Below the pieces are notes generated by a model, which saw nothing but the letters and a program-made list of their open reading frames with translations, was not told the origin of the DNA and did no database searches. Made by a program: the position numbers and the translations under genes. From NCBI RefSeq assembly GCF_001668615.1, contig NZ_LZMC01000019.1, positions 1 to 64,000 on the forward strand: a DNA stretch of 64,000 nucleotides. The letters run 5' to 3'. Source of the stretch: Mycobacterium sp. 1274761.0. Lineage in GTDB: Bacteria; Actinomycetota; Actinomycetes; Mycobacteriales; Mycobacteriaceae. Shown here piece by piece: positions 22,186-31,656 of the stretch; position 1 is the first letter of the stretch, and each line of letters starts with the position of its first letter.

Positions 22186-22764
22186 ATGAAACTTCCCAGC
22201 GGCGCGCACATTTCACGGCCGTGGCGCATCCACGAGCTCACCCGGGATTTCCGGCTGGAGGACGTATGGGCCTTGCCGACACCCGGTGGCCGGGACGACT
22301 TCCCTCGGCTGCTGTCGGTGATGGAGTCGTTCGACGCGCAGCGGCGACGATTCTCACTAGTTTCAACACTATTCGCGATCCGGCAGGCCCTCGGCACGGT
22401 CTTGGGGTGGGATCGGCCCGCTGAGAATCCCACGAGACCGAGCCTGCGCCGGAGGTTGCCCGATGATCTGCGCGCCTGCCCCTCGATGGTGAGGCCGCCG
22501 ATGGGCTTCACTCCCCTCTACCAACTCGAGGACGAGTGGGCCGCCGAACTCATCAACGAAACCGTGCACGGCGTCATCCACCTCGGCTGGGTACCGGACG
22601 ACGATGGCGGCTACCGAGGCCAGATGGCGATCTTGGTGAAGCCCAACGGGATGCTCGGGCACGCCTACATGGCGTTCATCACGCCGTTTCGCTACGGGAT
22701 CGTGTACCCGCAAATGCTGAAACGGATTGGCCGGCAATGGCTCTCGCGGACAGCCTATCGGTAG
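22186..22764 (+). CDS. DUF2867-family protein
   Basis: A 192-residue protein beginning MKLPSGAHISRPWRIHE. The pattern of length and the C-terminal A-Y-M-A-F-I-T-P-F-R-Y segment agree with DUF2867, a family related to SRPBCC-like folds with no settled function. A strong GGAGGAGG ribosome site precedes the ATG. It is divergent from a TetR regulator and probably its target. I infer no reaction. Confidence 0.7.
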   Translation: MKLPSGAHISRPWRIHELTRDFRLEDVWALPTPGGRDDFPRLLSVMESFDAQRRRFSLVSTLFAIRQALGTVLGWDRPAENPTRPSLRRRLPDDLRACPSMVRPPMGFTPLYQLEDEWAAELINETVHGVIHLGWVPDDDGGYRGQMAILVKPNGMLGHAYMAFITPFRYGIVYPQMLKRIGRQWLSRTAYR

Positions 22765-22812
22765 CCGGGGCGGCCACGACCTCGACGCGTTCGCATCGCA
22801 GACGAGAGACCC

Positions 22813-22859
22813 TTGACGGCCGCTCCGTAAGCTGATATCAACGGTAAGTGGTGACTTAC
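22813..22859 (+). promoter_or_regulatory. Promoter and operator of arsR-type operon
   Basis: TTGACG (22813-22818) and TATCAA (22836-22841) are separated by 17 bases, a good sigma-A-type pair. Transcription would begin about at the GTG at 22848, giving a leaderless mRNA. Over that start lies an inverted repeat, GTAAGT at 22844-22849 and ACTTAC at 22854-22859 with a 4-base spacer, well placed for autorepression by the ArsR-type protein. Confidence 0.5.
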
Positions 22860-23189
22860 GGAATGGTCCTGGACTCGCTCGCCGATTCGACTCGGCGGGA
22901 CGTGCTGGACCTGGTGCGCCGCAAGCCGTCGTCGGTTCAGGAGATCGCCGACCGGCTGCCGATCAGCCGGCCGGCAGTCTCGCAGCACCTGAAGATCCTC
23001 AAAGACGCCGGCGTCGTGACGTGCCACGCCGAGGGCACCCGTCGCGTCTACACCGTGTCCACTGATGGCTTCGAGGTGCTACGGCAGTGGCTCGATGTCA
23101 TGTGGCGCGATGCGCTGTCCTCCTTCGCCTCGTTTGTCGAACGCGAAGGCGCCTATACCCAGCCCAACGATGCAGGAGACGAAAAATGA
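22848..23189 (+). CDS. ArsR-family winged-helix regulator
   Basis: A 113-residue protein with the ArsR-type winged helix (SVQEIADRLPISRPAVSQHL is the recognition region, followed by the wing A-E-G-T-R-R-V-Y). No metal-binding cysteine motif is seen in the DNA-binding helix, so it belongs to the group paired with SRPBCC/AHSA1 proteins rather than to arsenic sensors. The start may be GTG 22848, GTG 22851 or ATG 22863; the first is placed at the predicted transcription start. Its stop overlaps the next gene's ATG by 4 bases. Confidence 0.88.
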   Translation: MVTYGMVLDSLADSTRRDVLDLVRRKPSSVQEIADRLPISRPAVSQHLKILKDAGVVTCHAEGTRRVYTVSTDGFEVLRQWLDVMWRDALSSFASFVEREGAYTQPNDAGDEK

Positions 23190-23653
23190 CCACGATCACC
23201 GATGTCCGCCGCGAGGTCACCGTTGCCACCACACCGGAGCGGGCGTTCGACCTCTTCACCAACCGCATGGTCGAATGGTGGCCCGAGGAGCACCATCTCG
23301 CGACATCTCCGGTTGTGGCGATGACCGTGGAACCACGAGTGGGCGGACGGATTTACGACAGCTGCGAAGACGGCAGCGAGTCGGTCTGGGGTCAGGTCAC
23401 CGAATGGGATCCCCCTGCCGGCTTCACCTTTGCGTGGATGATCACCGGCACCTGGCAGTTGGAGACCGACGTCGACAAGGCGTCGCGGGTATCGGTGTCG
23501 TTCGCTCCGGACGGCGACGGAACACGAGTCACTGTGGTGCACAAGGATTTCTGGCGGCTCGGTGAGGGCGGTCAGGGCATGGCAGACGCAGTCGGCGCAG
23601 CGGAGGGCTGGGGCTCGGGGCTCAAGCGCTTCGCGGAGTTCGCCGCCGGGTAG
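23186..23653 (+). CDS. SRPBCC (AHSA1-like) protein
   Basis: A 155-residue START/SRPBCC-fold protein beginning MTTITDVRREVTV. The family has a helix-grip fold with a hydrophobic cavity. The ATGA overlap with the arsR-type gene points to translational coupling, and ArsR-AHSA1 pairs are a recurring arrangement in actinobacteria. The ligand is unknown. The frame is open further upstream but the ATG at 23186 fits both the family start and the overlap. Confidence 0.85.
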   Translation: MTTITDVRREVTVATTPERAFDLFTNRMVEWWPEEHHLATSPVVAMTVEPRVGGRIYDSCEDGSESVWGQVTEWDPPAGFTFAWMITGTWQLETDVDKASRVSVSFAPDGDGTRVTVVHKDFWRLGEGGQGMADAVGAAEGWGSGLKRFAEFAAG

Positions 23654-23698
23654 CCGCGGTATCGCCCCAATCGCGCGCCGGACGGTACTGTCGCGCAT

Positions 23699-24757
23699 AT
23701 GGGCGATTGCGACGGCGAGCCGCAGCGGGATCTGCCGCCGGGCCTGGCCGAGCAGCTCGACCTGTCGTATTCGGGTCTGGCGTCGTTCGGCCACCGCCCC
23801 TTCCTGACCGAGGTTGAACAACTCGAATCCTGGCGGCCCGACGTCGCGATCGTCGGTGCACCGTTCGACGTGGCGACGACCAACCGGCCCGGCGCCCGGT
23901 TCGGACCACGGGCAATCAGGGCGACGGCCTACGAACCGGGCACCTATCACATGGATTACGGCCTGGAGATCTTCGACTGGCTGGAGGTAATCGACTTCGG
24001 TGACGCCTTTTGCCCCCACGGACTGACCGAGCTGTCGCACAAGAACATTCGCGAGCGCGTGCACGCGGTGGCCTCGCGCGGCATCGTGCCGGTCATACTG
24101 GGTGGCGACCATTCGATCAGCTGGCCCGCCGCCACGGCCGTCGCCGATGTGCACGGATACGGCAACATCGGGATCGTGCACTTCGATGCGCACGCCGACA
24201 CCGCCGACATCATCGACGGCAATCTGGCCAGTCACGGCACCCCGATGCGCAGGCTGATCGAGTCGGGTGCGGTGCCCGGTACCCACTTCGTCCAGGTTGG
24301 CCTGCGCGGTTACTGGCCGCCGCAGGAAACCTTCGAGTGGATGCTCGAGCAGGGCATGACGTGGCACACCATGCAGGAGATCTGGGAACGCGGCTTCAAA
24401 GATGTCATGCGCGACGCGGTCGACGAAGCGCTGGCCAAGGCCGAGAAGCTATACGTGTCGGTTGATATCGACGTGCTCGACCCCGCACACGCCCCCGGCA
24501 CCGGGACGCCCGAGCCGGGCGGTGTCACCAGCGCTGACCTGCTTCGAATGGTGCGTCAGCTCTGCTATGAGCACGACGTCGTTGGCGTCGACGTGGTCGA
24601 GGTCGCGCCCGCCTACGACCACGCCGAGCTCACCGTGAACGCCGCGCACCGCGTCGTCTTCGAGGCGCTCGCCGGCATGGCGGCGCGGCGCCGCGATGCC
24701 TCGCCAGACCCGCCGCCGCCAGGACCGCCCGCCTATGGGAAAGGAGCCAACAGATGA
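23699..24757 (+). CDS. Agmatinase-family ureohydrolase
   Basis: A 352-residue arginase/agmatinase-fold enzyme with the expected manganese-ligand motifs: GGDHS, DAHAD (in HFDAHADTAD) and SVDIDVLDPAHAPGTGTPEPGG. The family hydrolyses guanidino compounds to urea and an amine; agmatine, guanidinobutyrate or guanidinopropionate are possible and cannot be told apart by eye. The C-terminus has a proline-rich tail of about 25 residues. Its stop overlaps the next gene's ATG by 4 bases. No clear ribosome site precedes the ATG, so it may be leaderless. Confidence 0.87.
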   Translation: MGDCDGEPQRDLPPGLAEQLDLSYSGLASFGHRPFLTEVEQLESWRPDVAIVGAPFDVATTNRPGARFGPRAIRATAYEPGTYHMDYGLEIFDWLEVIDFGDAFCPHGLTELSHKNIRERVHAVASRGIVPVILGGDHSISWPAATAVADVHGYGNIGIVHFDAHADTADIIDGNLASHGTPMRRLIESGAVPGTHFVQVGLRGYWPPQETFEWMLEQGMTWHTMQEIWERGFKDVMRDAVDEALAKAEKLYVSVDIDVLDPAHAPGTGTPEPGGVTSADLLRMVRQLCYEHDVVGVDVVEVAPAYDHAELTVNAAHRVVFEALAGMAARRRDASPDPPPPGPPAYGKGANR

Positions 24758-25131
24758 AAGGCGTGTTGTTCTTCGACGGCGCATGCGGGATGTGCACGCG
24801 CTCAAGAGATCTGCTGCTGAAGTTCAATCGCACGGGTGAGGTGACGACCGAAACCCTACAGCAGCCCGGGCTGGCGGAACGGCTGGGCATCTCGCGGGAA
24901 CAGGTGATGACACAGATTTGGTGGCTGGACTCCTCCGGCCACGTGTACGGCGGGGCCGAGGCCGCGAACGCGGCGCTGTCGGCGGCCCTCGGGACCCGAA
25001 TTCCGTTGCTTGTCTACCGGGTTCCCGGCCTCAGGGCTATCCAGAACGCCGTCTACCGCTGGGTGGCCGACCACCGTTACCGCTTTCCCGGCACGACGCC
25101 GTACTGCGAATCGCATCCGTCAGCCTGTTAA
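24754..25131 (+). CDS. DCC-family (DUF393) thiol-disulfide protein
   Basis: A 125-residue protein starting MKGVLFFDGACGMCTRSRD, the DxxCxxC signature that names the DCC family (DUF393), a thioredoxin-like group. It overlaps the ureohydrolase gene by 4 bases and is probably cotranslated with it. The role is unknown; the two-cysteine motif suggests redox or metal chemistry. Confidence 0.82.
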   Translation: MKGVLFFDGACGMCTRSRDLLLKFNRTGEVTTETLQQPGLAERLGISREQVMTQIWWLDSSGHVYGGAEAANAALSAALGTRIPLLVYRVPGLRAIQNAVYRWVADHRYRFPGTTPYCESHPSAC

Positions 25132-25168
25132 CGCGCGGTGAGCGCGCACTCTCCAGTAAGCCTGCACC

Positions 25169-25726
25169 TCAGGTGATCTGATCGGTGATGTCGGTGAAGG
25201 CCGGGTTGTCGTTGCGGTGATCGCTGGTGTTGCGGCATTCCCCATAGAGGCGCATGGTTCCGAACCGCGAGTCGTCCAGGTTCTCGTGAAACGTCGCGGT
25301 GACACCATCTTTGATCAGCTTCGCACCGAAGTGCTCACCCATCGCCGGTGCCTTTTGCCAGCCGTGAGCCAGCATCGCGTTACCCACCTCGCGGATGTAG
25401 GCGGCGGGATTCTTCTCGGGCAGCGCGAAGTTGAGATAGACCGCGGCCTGGTACGGCGGGTCGTGCAGGCTCGTACAGGACAAGAACACCGACGTGCCGT
25501 TGACGCGTTTCAGTGCGGCAACGTCGACGACCTGCCGTGCCGAATCCATCACCTGGCCAGTCGCCTCCTCATCGGTCATCGGTGAGGCGGGCGCGCCGAT
25601 ACCGGGACTGTCCCCCGCCCCGACGACGACGAACACGACGCCCAGAACCAGCGACAGGCACAGCGCCGCGAGAATCAACGCCCTGGCAGCCGAGGACCGC
25701 AGCCATCCACCGTCTGCGCCCTCCAT
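25169..25726 (-). CDS. Membrane-anchored hypothetical protein
   Basis: A 185-residue protein with one N-terminal hydrophobic segment (about residues 15-38) and a soluble outer domain of about 145 residues with two cysteines (S-C-T-S-L and G-E-C-R-N). It resembles conserved single-pass mycobacterial proteins of unknown role. No lipobox was found. It is convergent with the DCC-family gene. Confidence 0.65.
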   Translation of the reverse strand: MEGADGGWLRSSAARALILAALCLSLVLGVVFVVVGAGDSPGIGAPASPMTDEEATGQVMDSARQVVDVAALKRVNGTSVFLSCTSLHDPPYQAAVYLNFALPEKNPAAYIREVGNAMLAHGWQKAPAMGEHFGAKLIKDGVTATFHENLDDSRFGTMRLYGECRNTSDHRNDNPAFTDITDQIT

Positions 25727-25809
25727 AGGGCGAAATCTACGCCGGTCTAAACGACCGAGGGCCTGGGTACTCCCCCGCCAGCGTGGTGGTGCGCTCGCGA
25801 GGAGGCGGC

Positions 25810-27294
25810 ATGGGCGGCAAGGTTCAGACGGGCACGATCGAAACCCACATTCCTGCCCGACTGGACCGGTTGCCGTGGTCGCGGTTTCACTGGCGCGTTG
25901 TCGTCGGCCTCGGCGGCGTTTGGATCCTCGACGGGCTCGAGGTGACGATGGTCGGCAATGTGGCGTCTCGGCTGACCGAAGCGGGCAGCGGCATCGAACT
26001 CACCGCGAGCGAAATCGGCGTCGCCGCCGCCATATACGTCGCAGGCGCCTGCCTGGGCGCTCTGTTCTTCGGTCAGCTGACCGACCGGTTCGGCCGCAAG
26101 AAGTTGTTCATGCTCACGCTCATGGTGTACTTGGCGGCCACTGTTGCAACGGCTTTCGCGTTCGCGCCGTGGTACTTCTTCCTCGCCCGGTTCTTCACGG
26201 GCGCCGGAATCGGCGGTGAGTACGCCGCTATCAACTCGGCGATCGACGAATTGATCCCGGCGCGGGTGCGTGGCCGGGTCGACCTCATCATCAACGGGTC
26301 GTACTGGCTCGGCGCCGCCGTGGGAGCCGCCGGCGCGCTGCTTCTGCTGAACACGTCGCTCTTCGCGATGGACATGGGTTGGCGGTTCGCATTCGGCATC
26401 GGCGCGGTGTTCGGGCTCGTCGTTCTCGTTGTCCGACGCCACGTTCCGGAAAGCCCGCGGTGGCTGTTCATCCATGGGCGCGAAGAGGAAGCCGAACGCA
26501 TCGTCACGCAGATCGAGCAGGAGGTCGAAGGCGAGACAGCCCAGGTGCTTCCGGAGCCGGAGGGGCGTCGCCTGACGATCCGGCAGCGCAAGAACATTCC
26601 GTTCCGGGAGATCGCCAAGGTCGCCTTCAGCCGCTACCCGAGGCGGGCCATATTGGGTCTGGCGTTGTTCATCGGGCAGGCGTTCTTGTACAACGGCGTC
26701 ACCTTCAACCTGGGCACGCTGTTGAGCGGGTTCTACGCCGTTGCGTCCGGCACGGTGCCGATCTTCTACGCGCTGTGGGCGGCGAGCAACTTCCTCGGCC
26801 CGATCGTGCTGGGCCGGTTCTTCGACACCGTGGGCCGCAAGGCCATGATTTCCCTGTCCTACCTCGGATCCGCGGCCGTAGCTGTGGTGCTTTCGGCGGT
26901 GTTCGTGAGCGAAGCCGGTGGCCTCTGGTTGTTCATGGTGGTACTGGGTGTCTGCTTCTTCCTGGCGTCCGCCGGTGCGAGCGCGGCCTATCTCACCGTC
27001 AGCGAGATCTTCCCGATGGAGACGCGCGCGCTGGCGATCGCGTTCTTCTACGCGGTCGGCACGGCAGCCGGCGGCATCACCGGACCGCTGCTGTTCGGGC
27101 AGCTTATCGAATCCGGGGTCCGCACCACGTGCATGCTCTCCTTCCTGATCGGTGCGGCGGTGATGGCACTGGCTGGCGTCGTTGAACTGATCTGGGGAGT
27201 GAAGGCCGAGGGACAGCGGCTTGAAGACCTTGCCTTACCGCTGACCACAGTGGACCCCGTCGAGCAACAGCAACCCGAGCGGGCCGGTCAATGA
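25810..27294 (+). CDS. MFS transporter, metabolite:H+ symporter type
   Basis: A 494-residue major facilitator protein with about 12 membrane spans. The loop 2-3 motif is D-R-F-G-R-K-K and a PESPRWL motif follows the sixth span, as in the sugar/aromatic-acid porter branch. The ATG at 25810 follows a GAGGAGG ribosome site. The residue pattern near the start (LDGLEVTMVG) is common in this branch. The substrate cannot be told. Its stop overlaps the next small gene by 4 bases. Confidence 0.87.
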   Translation: MGGKVQTGTIETHIPARLDRLPWSRFHWRVVVGLGGVWILDGLEVTMVGNVASRLTEAGSGIELTASEIGVAAAIYVAGACLGALFFGQLTDRFGRKKLFMLTLMVYLAATVATAFAFAPWYFFLARFFTGAGIGGEYAAINSAIDELIPARVRGRVDLIINGSYWLGAAVGAAGALLLLNTSLFAMDMGWRFAFGIGAVFGLVVLVVRRHVPESPRWLFIHGREEEAERIVTQIEQEVEGETAQVLPEPEGRRLTIRQRKNIPFREIAKVAFSRYPRRAILGLALFIGQAFLYNGVTFNLGTLLSGFYAVASGTVPIFYALWAASNFLGPIVLGRFFDTVGRKAMISLSYLGSAAVAVVLSAVFVSEAGGLWLFMVVLGVCFFLASAGASAAYLTVSEIFPMETRALAIAFFYAVGTAAGGITGPLLFGQLIESGVRTTCMLSFLIGAAVMALAGVVELIWGVKAEGQRLEDLALPLTTVDPVEQQQPERAGQ

Positions 27295-27527
27295 CGGTGG
27301 CGTGCAGAATCTTTGGGCACCGGCCGGCCTTCCGCGTCGACGGGCGCACGATGCGGTGGGAATGCGACCGCTGCGGAGAAGACGCGGGCGCCAAGGATTA
27401 CGACAGCCCCGAGGATGCGCGGCGTTACGCCGCGGCTTTCAACCGTCGCGATGCAAACGATCTGGGCAAGCGGGCGCCGTTGATCGGGCTTCTGCCGCTG
27501 CGGTTGTGGCGCAGGTTCGGCCGCTGA
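27291..27527 (+). CDS. Small CxxC zinc-ribbon-like protein
   Basis: A 78-residue basic protein. C5 plus the C-D-R-C pair (residues 25-28) could form a metal site with a nearby histidine. The ATGA overlap with the transporter gene supports translation. No function is recognised. Confidence 0.6.
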   Translation: MTVACRIFGHRPAFRVDGRTMRWECDRCGEDAGAKDYDSPEDARRYAAAFNRRDANDLGKRAPLIGLLPLRLWRRFGR

Positions 27528-27535
27528 TTCGGCGG

Positions 27536-27551
27536 CTCGGGTTACCGAGCG
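27536..27551. terminator. Hairpin between convergent genes
   Basis: GCTCGG and CCGAGC form a perfect 6-base stem with a GTTA loop between the end of the small zinc-ribbon gene and the end of the methyltransferase gene. There is no T-tract. In mycobacteria such hairpins may still terminate, possibly in both directions. Confidence 0.4.
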
Positions 27552-27554
27552 GAT

Positions 27555-28439
27555 CTAGCCTTTGGTCAGGGTGAACTGGCAGACGTCGGTGTAGCCCTCG
27601 CGGAAGAGGTCCGCGCAACCGGTCAGGTACTTCATGTACCGGTCGTAGACCTCCTGCGACTGGATCGCGATCGCTTCGTCCTTCCGCGATTCGAGCGCAG
27701 CTGACCAGTGGTCGAGCGTGCGCGCGTAGTGCAGCCGCAGCGGCTGGACCAGCTTCACGCCGAAGCCCGCCTTGGCGGCGTGATCCTCGACGACGTTCAC
27801 CTGGGGCAGATCACCACCGGGGAAAATCTCGTCCATGATGAACTTGAAGAACCGCAGCTTGGTCATCGTGATCGGCAGCCCGCGCTCTTTGAACTCCTCG
27901 TCGCTGGGCTTGACGATGGTGTGCAGCATCATCAGCCCGTCGGCCGGCAGCGCGTCGTAGGCCATCTTGAAGAAGTCGTCGTAGCGGTCGCGGCCGAAAT
28001 GCTCGAAGGCGCCGATCGACACGATGCGGTCCACCGGCTCGGCGAACTGCTCCCAGCCCTGCAGCAGCACCCGCTTGTTGCGGGGGCTGTCCAAGCCGTC
28101 GAGCACCTTCTGCACGTGGGCCTGCTGGTTGCGGCTCAGCGTCAGTCCGACGACGTTCACGTCGTACTTCTCGATCGCACGCTTGATCGTCGCGCCCCAG
28201 CCGCAGCCGACGTCGAGGAGCGTCATCCCGGGCTGCAGCCCGAGCTTGCCCAAGGACAGGTCGATCTTGGCGATCTGGGCTTCCTCGAGCGTCATGTCGT
28301 CGCGCTCGAAGTAGGCGCAGCTGTAGGTCTGGGTCGGATCGAGGAAGAGCCGGAAGAAGTCGTCGGACAGGTCGTAGTGCGCCTGGACGTCGTCGAAGTG
28401 CGGCTGCAGGTTGGGAGTGTCCGTCGGTGTTTCTGGCAA
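27555..28439 (-). CDS. Cyclopropane/mycolic acid methyltransferase family (CMAS)
   Basis: A 294-residue SAM-dependent methyltransferase. The substrate-entry region begins QPHFDDVQAHYDLSDDFF, the SAM site is LDVGCGWG, and the FEHFGRDRY block near the bicarbonate site is kept. The family transfers methyl or methylene groups to double bonds of mycolic or other long acyl chains. Start TTG at 28439 is chosen because the conserved family N-terminus begins there and AAAGG lies about 7 bases upstream; an open stretch without similarity precedes it. It is divergent from the MarR-GNAT fusion gene, with two palindromes between. Which lipid it modifies cannot be told. Confidence 0.88.
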   Translation of the reverse strand: MPETPTDTPNLQPHFDDVQAHYDLSDDFFRLFLDPTQTYSCAYFERDDMTLEEAQIAKIDLSLGKLGLQPGMTLLDVGCGWGATIKRAIEKYDVNVVGLTLSRNQQAHVQKVLDGLDSPRNKRVLLQGWEQFAEPVDRIVSIGAFEHFGRDRYDDFFKMAYDALPADGLMMLHTIVKPSDEEFKERGLPITMTKLRFFKFIMDEIFPGGDLPQVNVVEDHAAKAGFGVKLVQPLRLHYARTLDHWSAALESRKDEAIAIQSQEVYDRYMKYLTGCADLFREGYTDVCQFTLTKG

Positions 28440-28555
28440 GGTGCTGCCTTTCGGCGATTTGGTGATTTCTCCAGGCACGGTCGGCACGGGCGCTCGGCCG
28501 ACGGTGGCTGCGTCGAGGATAACGGGTCCGGCCGGAAATACCCTCGTCGGCATAA

Positions 28556-28590
28556 TTGACAAAGTCAAGTAATTTGTTGACGCTGTCAAC
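28556..28590. promoter_or_regulatory. Two tandem palindromes between CMAS and MarR-GNAT genes
   Basis: TTGAC-AAA-GTCAA (28556-28568) and GTTGAC-GCT-GTCAAC (28576-28590) are both perfect palindromes with the same 3-base spacer and the same GAC/GTC core. Their centres are 21 bases apart, two helical turns, so two dimers would bind the same DNA face. They end directly at the MarR-GNAT start codon. They are good candidates for the binding sites of that protein. Confidence 0.65.
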
Positions 28591-28591
28591 T

Positions 28592-29509
28592 ATGGCCTTG
28601 TCGACCGTCACTGAAGTGCGGGGTTTCAACCGGTTCTACACACGCGTGCTCGGCCTCCTGCAACCGAAGCTGGCCGGCTCGGACTTCGGCCTGACCGAGG
28701 CCCGCGTCCTGTTCGAACTGGCGCAGAGCGGGCAGACGGCGGTGGCGGACCTGCGTCGCGTCCTCGACGTCGACGCCGGGTACCTGAGCCGGATTCTGTC
28801 CCGCTTCATCGCCGACGGCCTCGTCGAGCGGCGGCCGTCGCAGGACGACGCGCGCCGCAGGTTGGTGTCGCTTACCGAGGCAGGCAACGCGGCGTTCGCG
28901 ACGCTGGACACGCTGCAGGCCGACGCCATCGACCAGCTGGTCGCTCCCCTCGACACCGACCAACGCAGTCAGCTGGTGACGGCGATGGGCCGCATTCGCC
29001 GGATGCTCGACGACAAGCACGCGCCGTCGGGTCTAGTGCTGCGCGCACCCGAACCCGGCGACCTCGGTTGGGTCGTCGAACGCCACGGCGCCCGCTACGC
29101 CGCCGAGTACGGCTGGGACGTGAAATTCGAGGCCCTGGTCGCCCGCGTCGTCGCCGACTTCGCAGACCGCCGCGACACTCCGCCGCAGGCCGCCTGGATC
29201 GCCGAACTCGACGGCGAGCGGGTCGGCTGTGTCTTCTGCACGGCCGCCGACGAGCCCGGCACCGCCCAGCTGCGTCTGCTGCTGGTCGAACCGCAGGCGC
29301 GAGGCGCAGGCGTGGGGACCCGCCTCGTCGACGAATGCCTGCGGTTCGCCCGGCGCTCCGGCTATGGGCGAATCGTGTTGTGGACCAACGATGTCCTGAC
29401 CGCGGCCCGGCGGATCTATGAGCGGGCCGGTTTCCGGCTCGATCGACGTGAACCACACAACAGCTTCGGCGCCGATCTGGTCGGCGAGTACTGGTCGCGC
29501 GACCTGTAG
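28592..29509 (+). CDS. MarR-GNAT fusion regulator/acetyltransferase
   Basis: A 305-residue protein with two domains. Residues 1-150 are a MarR-type winged helix (R-V-L-D-V-D-A-G-Y-L-S-R-I-L recognition area, then the wing S-Q-D-D-A-R-R-R). Residues from about 155 on are a GNAT acetyltransferase, with the acetyl-CoA loop L-V-E-P-Q-A-R-G-A-G-V-G and the C-terminal Y-E-R-A-G-F motif. Such fusions could couple acetyl-CoA or an acetylated metabolite to gene control. It faces a CMAS gene and two palindromes fill the space up to its ATG. No Shine-Dalgarno sequence is present because the second palindrome takes that place, so a leaderless start is likely. Confidence 0.9.
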   Translation: MALSTVTEVRGFNRFYTRVLGLLQPKLAGSDFGLTEARVLFELAQSGQTAVADLRRVLDVDAGYLSRILSRFIADGLVERRPSQDDARRRLVSLTEAGNAAFATLDTLQADAIDQLVAPLDTDQRSQLVTAMGRIRRMLDDKHAPSGLVLRAPEPGDLGWVVERHGARYAAEYGWDVKFEALVARVVADFADRRDTPPQAAWIAELDGERVGCVFCTAADEPGTAQLRLLLVEPQARGAGVGTRLVDECLRFARRSGYGRIVLWTNDVLTAARRIYERAGFRLDRREPHNSFGADLVGEYWSRDL

Positions 29510-29510
29510 A

Positions 29511-30557
<1,047 letters not shown>

Positions 30558-30565
30558 CTAGTGAG

Positions 30566-30814
30566 TCAGGCCAGGGCGCCGGCTTTGGCGCGCTTGGCGT
30601 CGACTTGCTTCAGCAGGAGCCCGTAGCCGTTCTTCAGCAGGCTGATCCGCAACGGGCGTTGCGCCTCGTGAATCATCAGCCACGTGCCTAGGGCAACCCT
30701 CTGCTTCTCGACGCAGGCGTGAGCCATGCCGAGCTCTCTGAGAAGAACGCTCACCGTGGCGGGCTGGTTCGGCTCGCGGGTGTCGAACGCGCGATCTGAG
30801 AACGAGACGGTCAT
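30566..30814 (-). CDS. Small unknown protein
   Basis: An 82-residue basic protein beginning MTVSFSDRAFDTREPNQ. I do not recognise it. Its ATG overlaps the stop of the upstream monooxygenase gene by 4 bases, which supports that it is translated as the second gene of that operon. Confidence 0.5.
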   Translation of the reverse strand: MTVSFSDRAFDTREPNQPATVSVLLRELGMAHACVEKQRVALGTWLMIHEAQRPLRISLLKNGYGLLLKQVDAKRAKAGALA

Positions 30815-31254
30815 CGCGGTCTCCCGTCGTCTAGACCTGGGCGCCCGATGGCGTTTACTTCGGCGCCGGCGTTTTCGAGTCTAGGACGCTGTTGCTGTCG
30901 AGGCGTGGCGAATTCGCGAACTGGTGGTTGACCGCGAGCAGATGTTGCTGGCGCCTGCGTCAAATCCCGCCCGCCCGACACGTCGTATTCGGAAGCCGAT
31001 GCTGAGGCGATCACGTCGAGCTGTCCGCTGTGCCGACCGTTTCCGCGAAAAGCCTCGACGGCGCGCTGGGAGTCCCACCGCTCGAAAATGTTGATGCGCG
31101 CCGGATCGAGCAACTGGGCCGAGATGGCGAAATCCAAGCAGCCGGGCGCCGTTCTGCCCTGCTCGACGACCACTGCGCGACCCGCCAGGTAGTCATCGCG
31201 CGCCCGCGGTTCGACAATGAGGTGTCCCGCGACGACACCCGGTCCAAACCCCAC
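30811..31254 (-). CDS. Antibiotic-biosynthesis-monooxygenase (ABM) family protein
   Basis: About 147 residues. The first 100 show the ABM-type ferredoxin-like fold pattern: A-G-H-L-I-V, then G-C-L-D-F-A-I-S, I-N-I-F-E-R-W and S-A-S-E-Y-D-V, as in quinol monooxygenases that oxidise small phenols without a cofactor. A 45-residue disordered arginine/proline/glutamine-rich tail follows, which is not typical of the family. I place the start at the GTG at 31254; a longer frame exists upstream. It ends in an ATGA overlap with the 82-residue gene. Most of the + strand opposite is also open, which hides the gene from frame-length-based calling. Confidence 0.68.
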   Translation of the reverse strand: MGFGPGVVAGHLIVEPRARDDYLAGRAVVVEQGRTAPGCLDFAISAQLLDPARINIFERWDSQRAVEAFRGNGRHSGQLDVIASASASEYDVSGGRDLTQAPATSARGQPPVREFATPRQQQRPRLENAGAEVNAIGRPGLDDGRPR

Positions 31255-31320
31255 TACTCCACTGTGAGGCCGGACGTGGCCGAGATACTCATCGCTATCG
31301 CGGCAGCGGAAAGGACAGCA

Positions 31321-31656
31321 ATGAAACTGGGAGACACGCTCGAATCGGTCGCCGACCCCGGCGCACAGGTTTACGGTCAACCCTTCGACACCGCGGATGG
31401 CGCGACGGTGGTGCCGGTCGCCAAAGTGCGCGGACGTTCCAGGCCGGGGGCCGACGACGCGCAGTTTCGGCTGAGCGCCAGACCGGTCGGCGTATTCGTC
31501 ATCAAGGACGGCGAGGCGTCGTGGGTCCCTGCGGTCGACGCCACCCGGGTAGCGCTGATGGGCGAGTTGATCGGGCTGGTCACAGTCACCTTCGCGACGC
31601 TGGCTATGGTTCGCCGCCCGCCGTGGCCAGATCTCCGCGGGACTGTCTCGCTGTAG
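31321..31656 (+). CDS. GerW/YtfJ-family protein
   Basis: A 111-residue protein resembling the GerW (sporulation protein YtfJ) family: V-Y-G-Q-P-F-D, then T-V-V-P-V-A-K-V-R-G, and a C-terminal hydrophobic segment. In non-sporulating actinobacteria its function is unknown. The ATG follows AAAGGA with a 5-base gap. The 3' end overlaps the 3' end of the convergent CcdA gene by 53 bases. Confidence 0.65.
   Translation: MKLGDTLESVADPGAQVYGQPFDTADGATVVPVAKVRGRSRPGADDAQFRLSARPVGVFVIKDGEASWVPAVDATRVALMGELIGLVTVTFATLAMVRRPPWPDLRGTVSL

Noticed and set aside
31030..31320. Upstream extension of the GerW-like gene on the + strand
   Set aside because: The family begins at the ATG at 31321, which has a good ribosome site; the upstream part is the antisense of the ABM gene.
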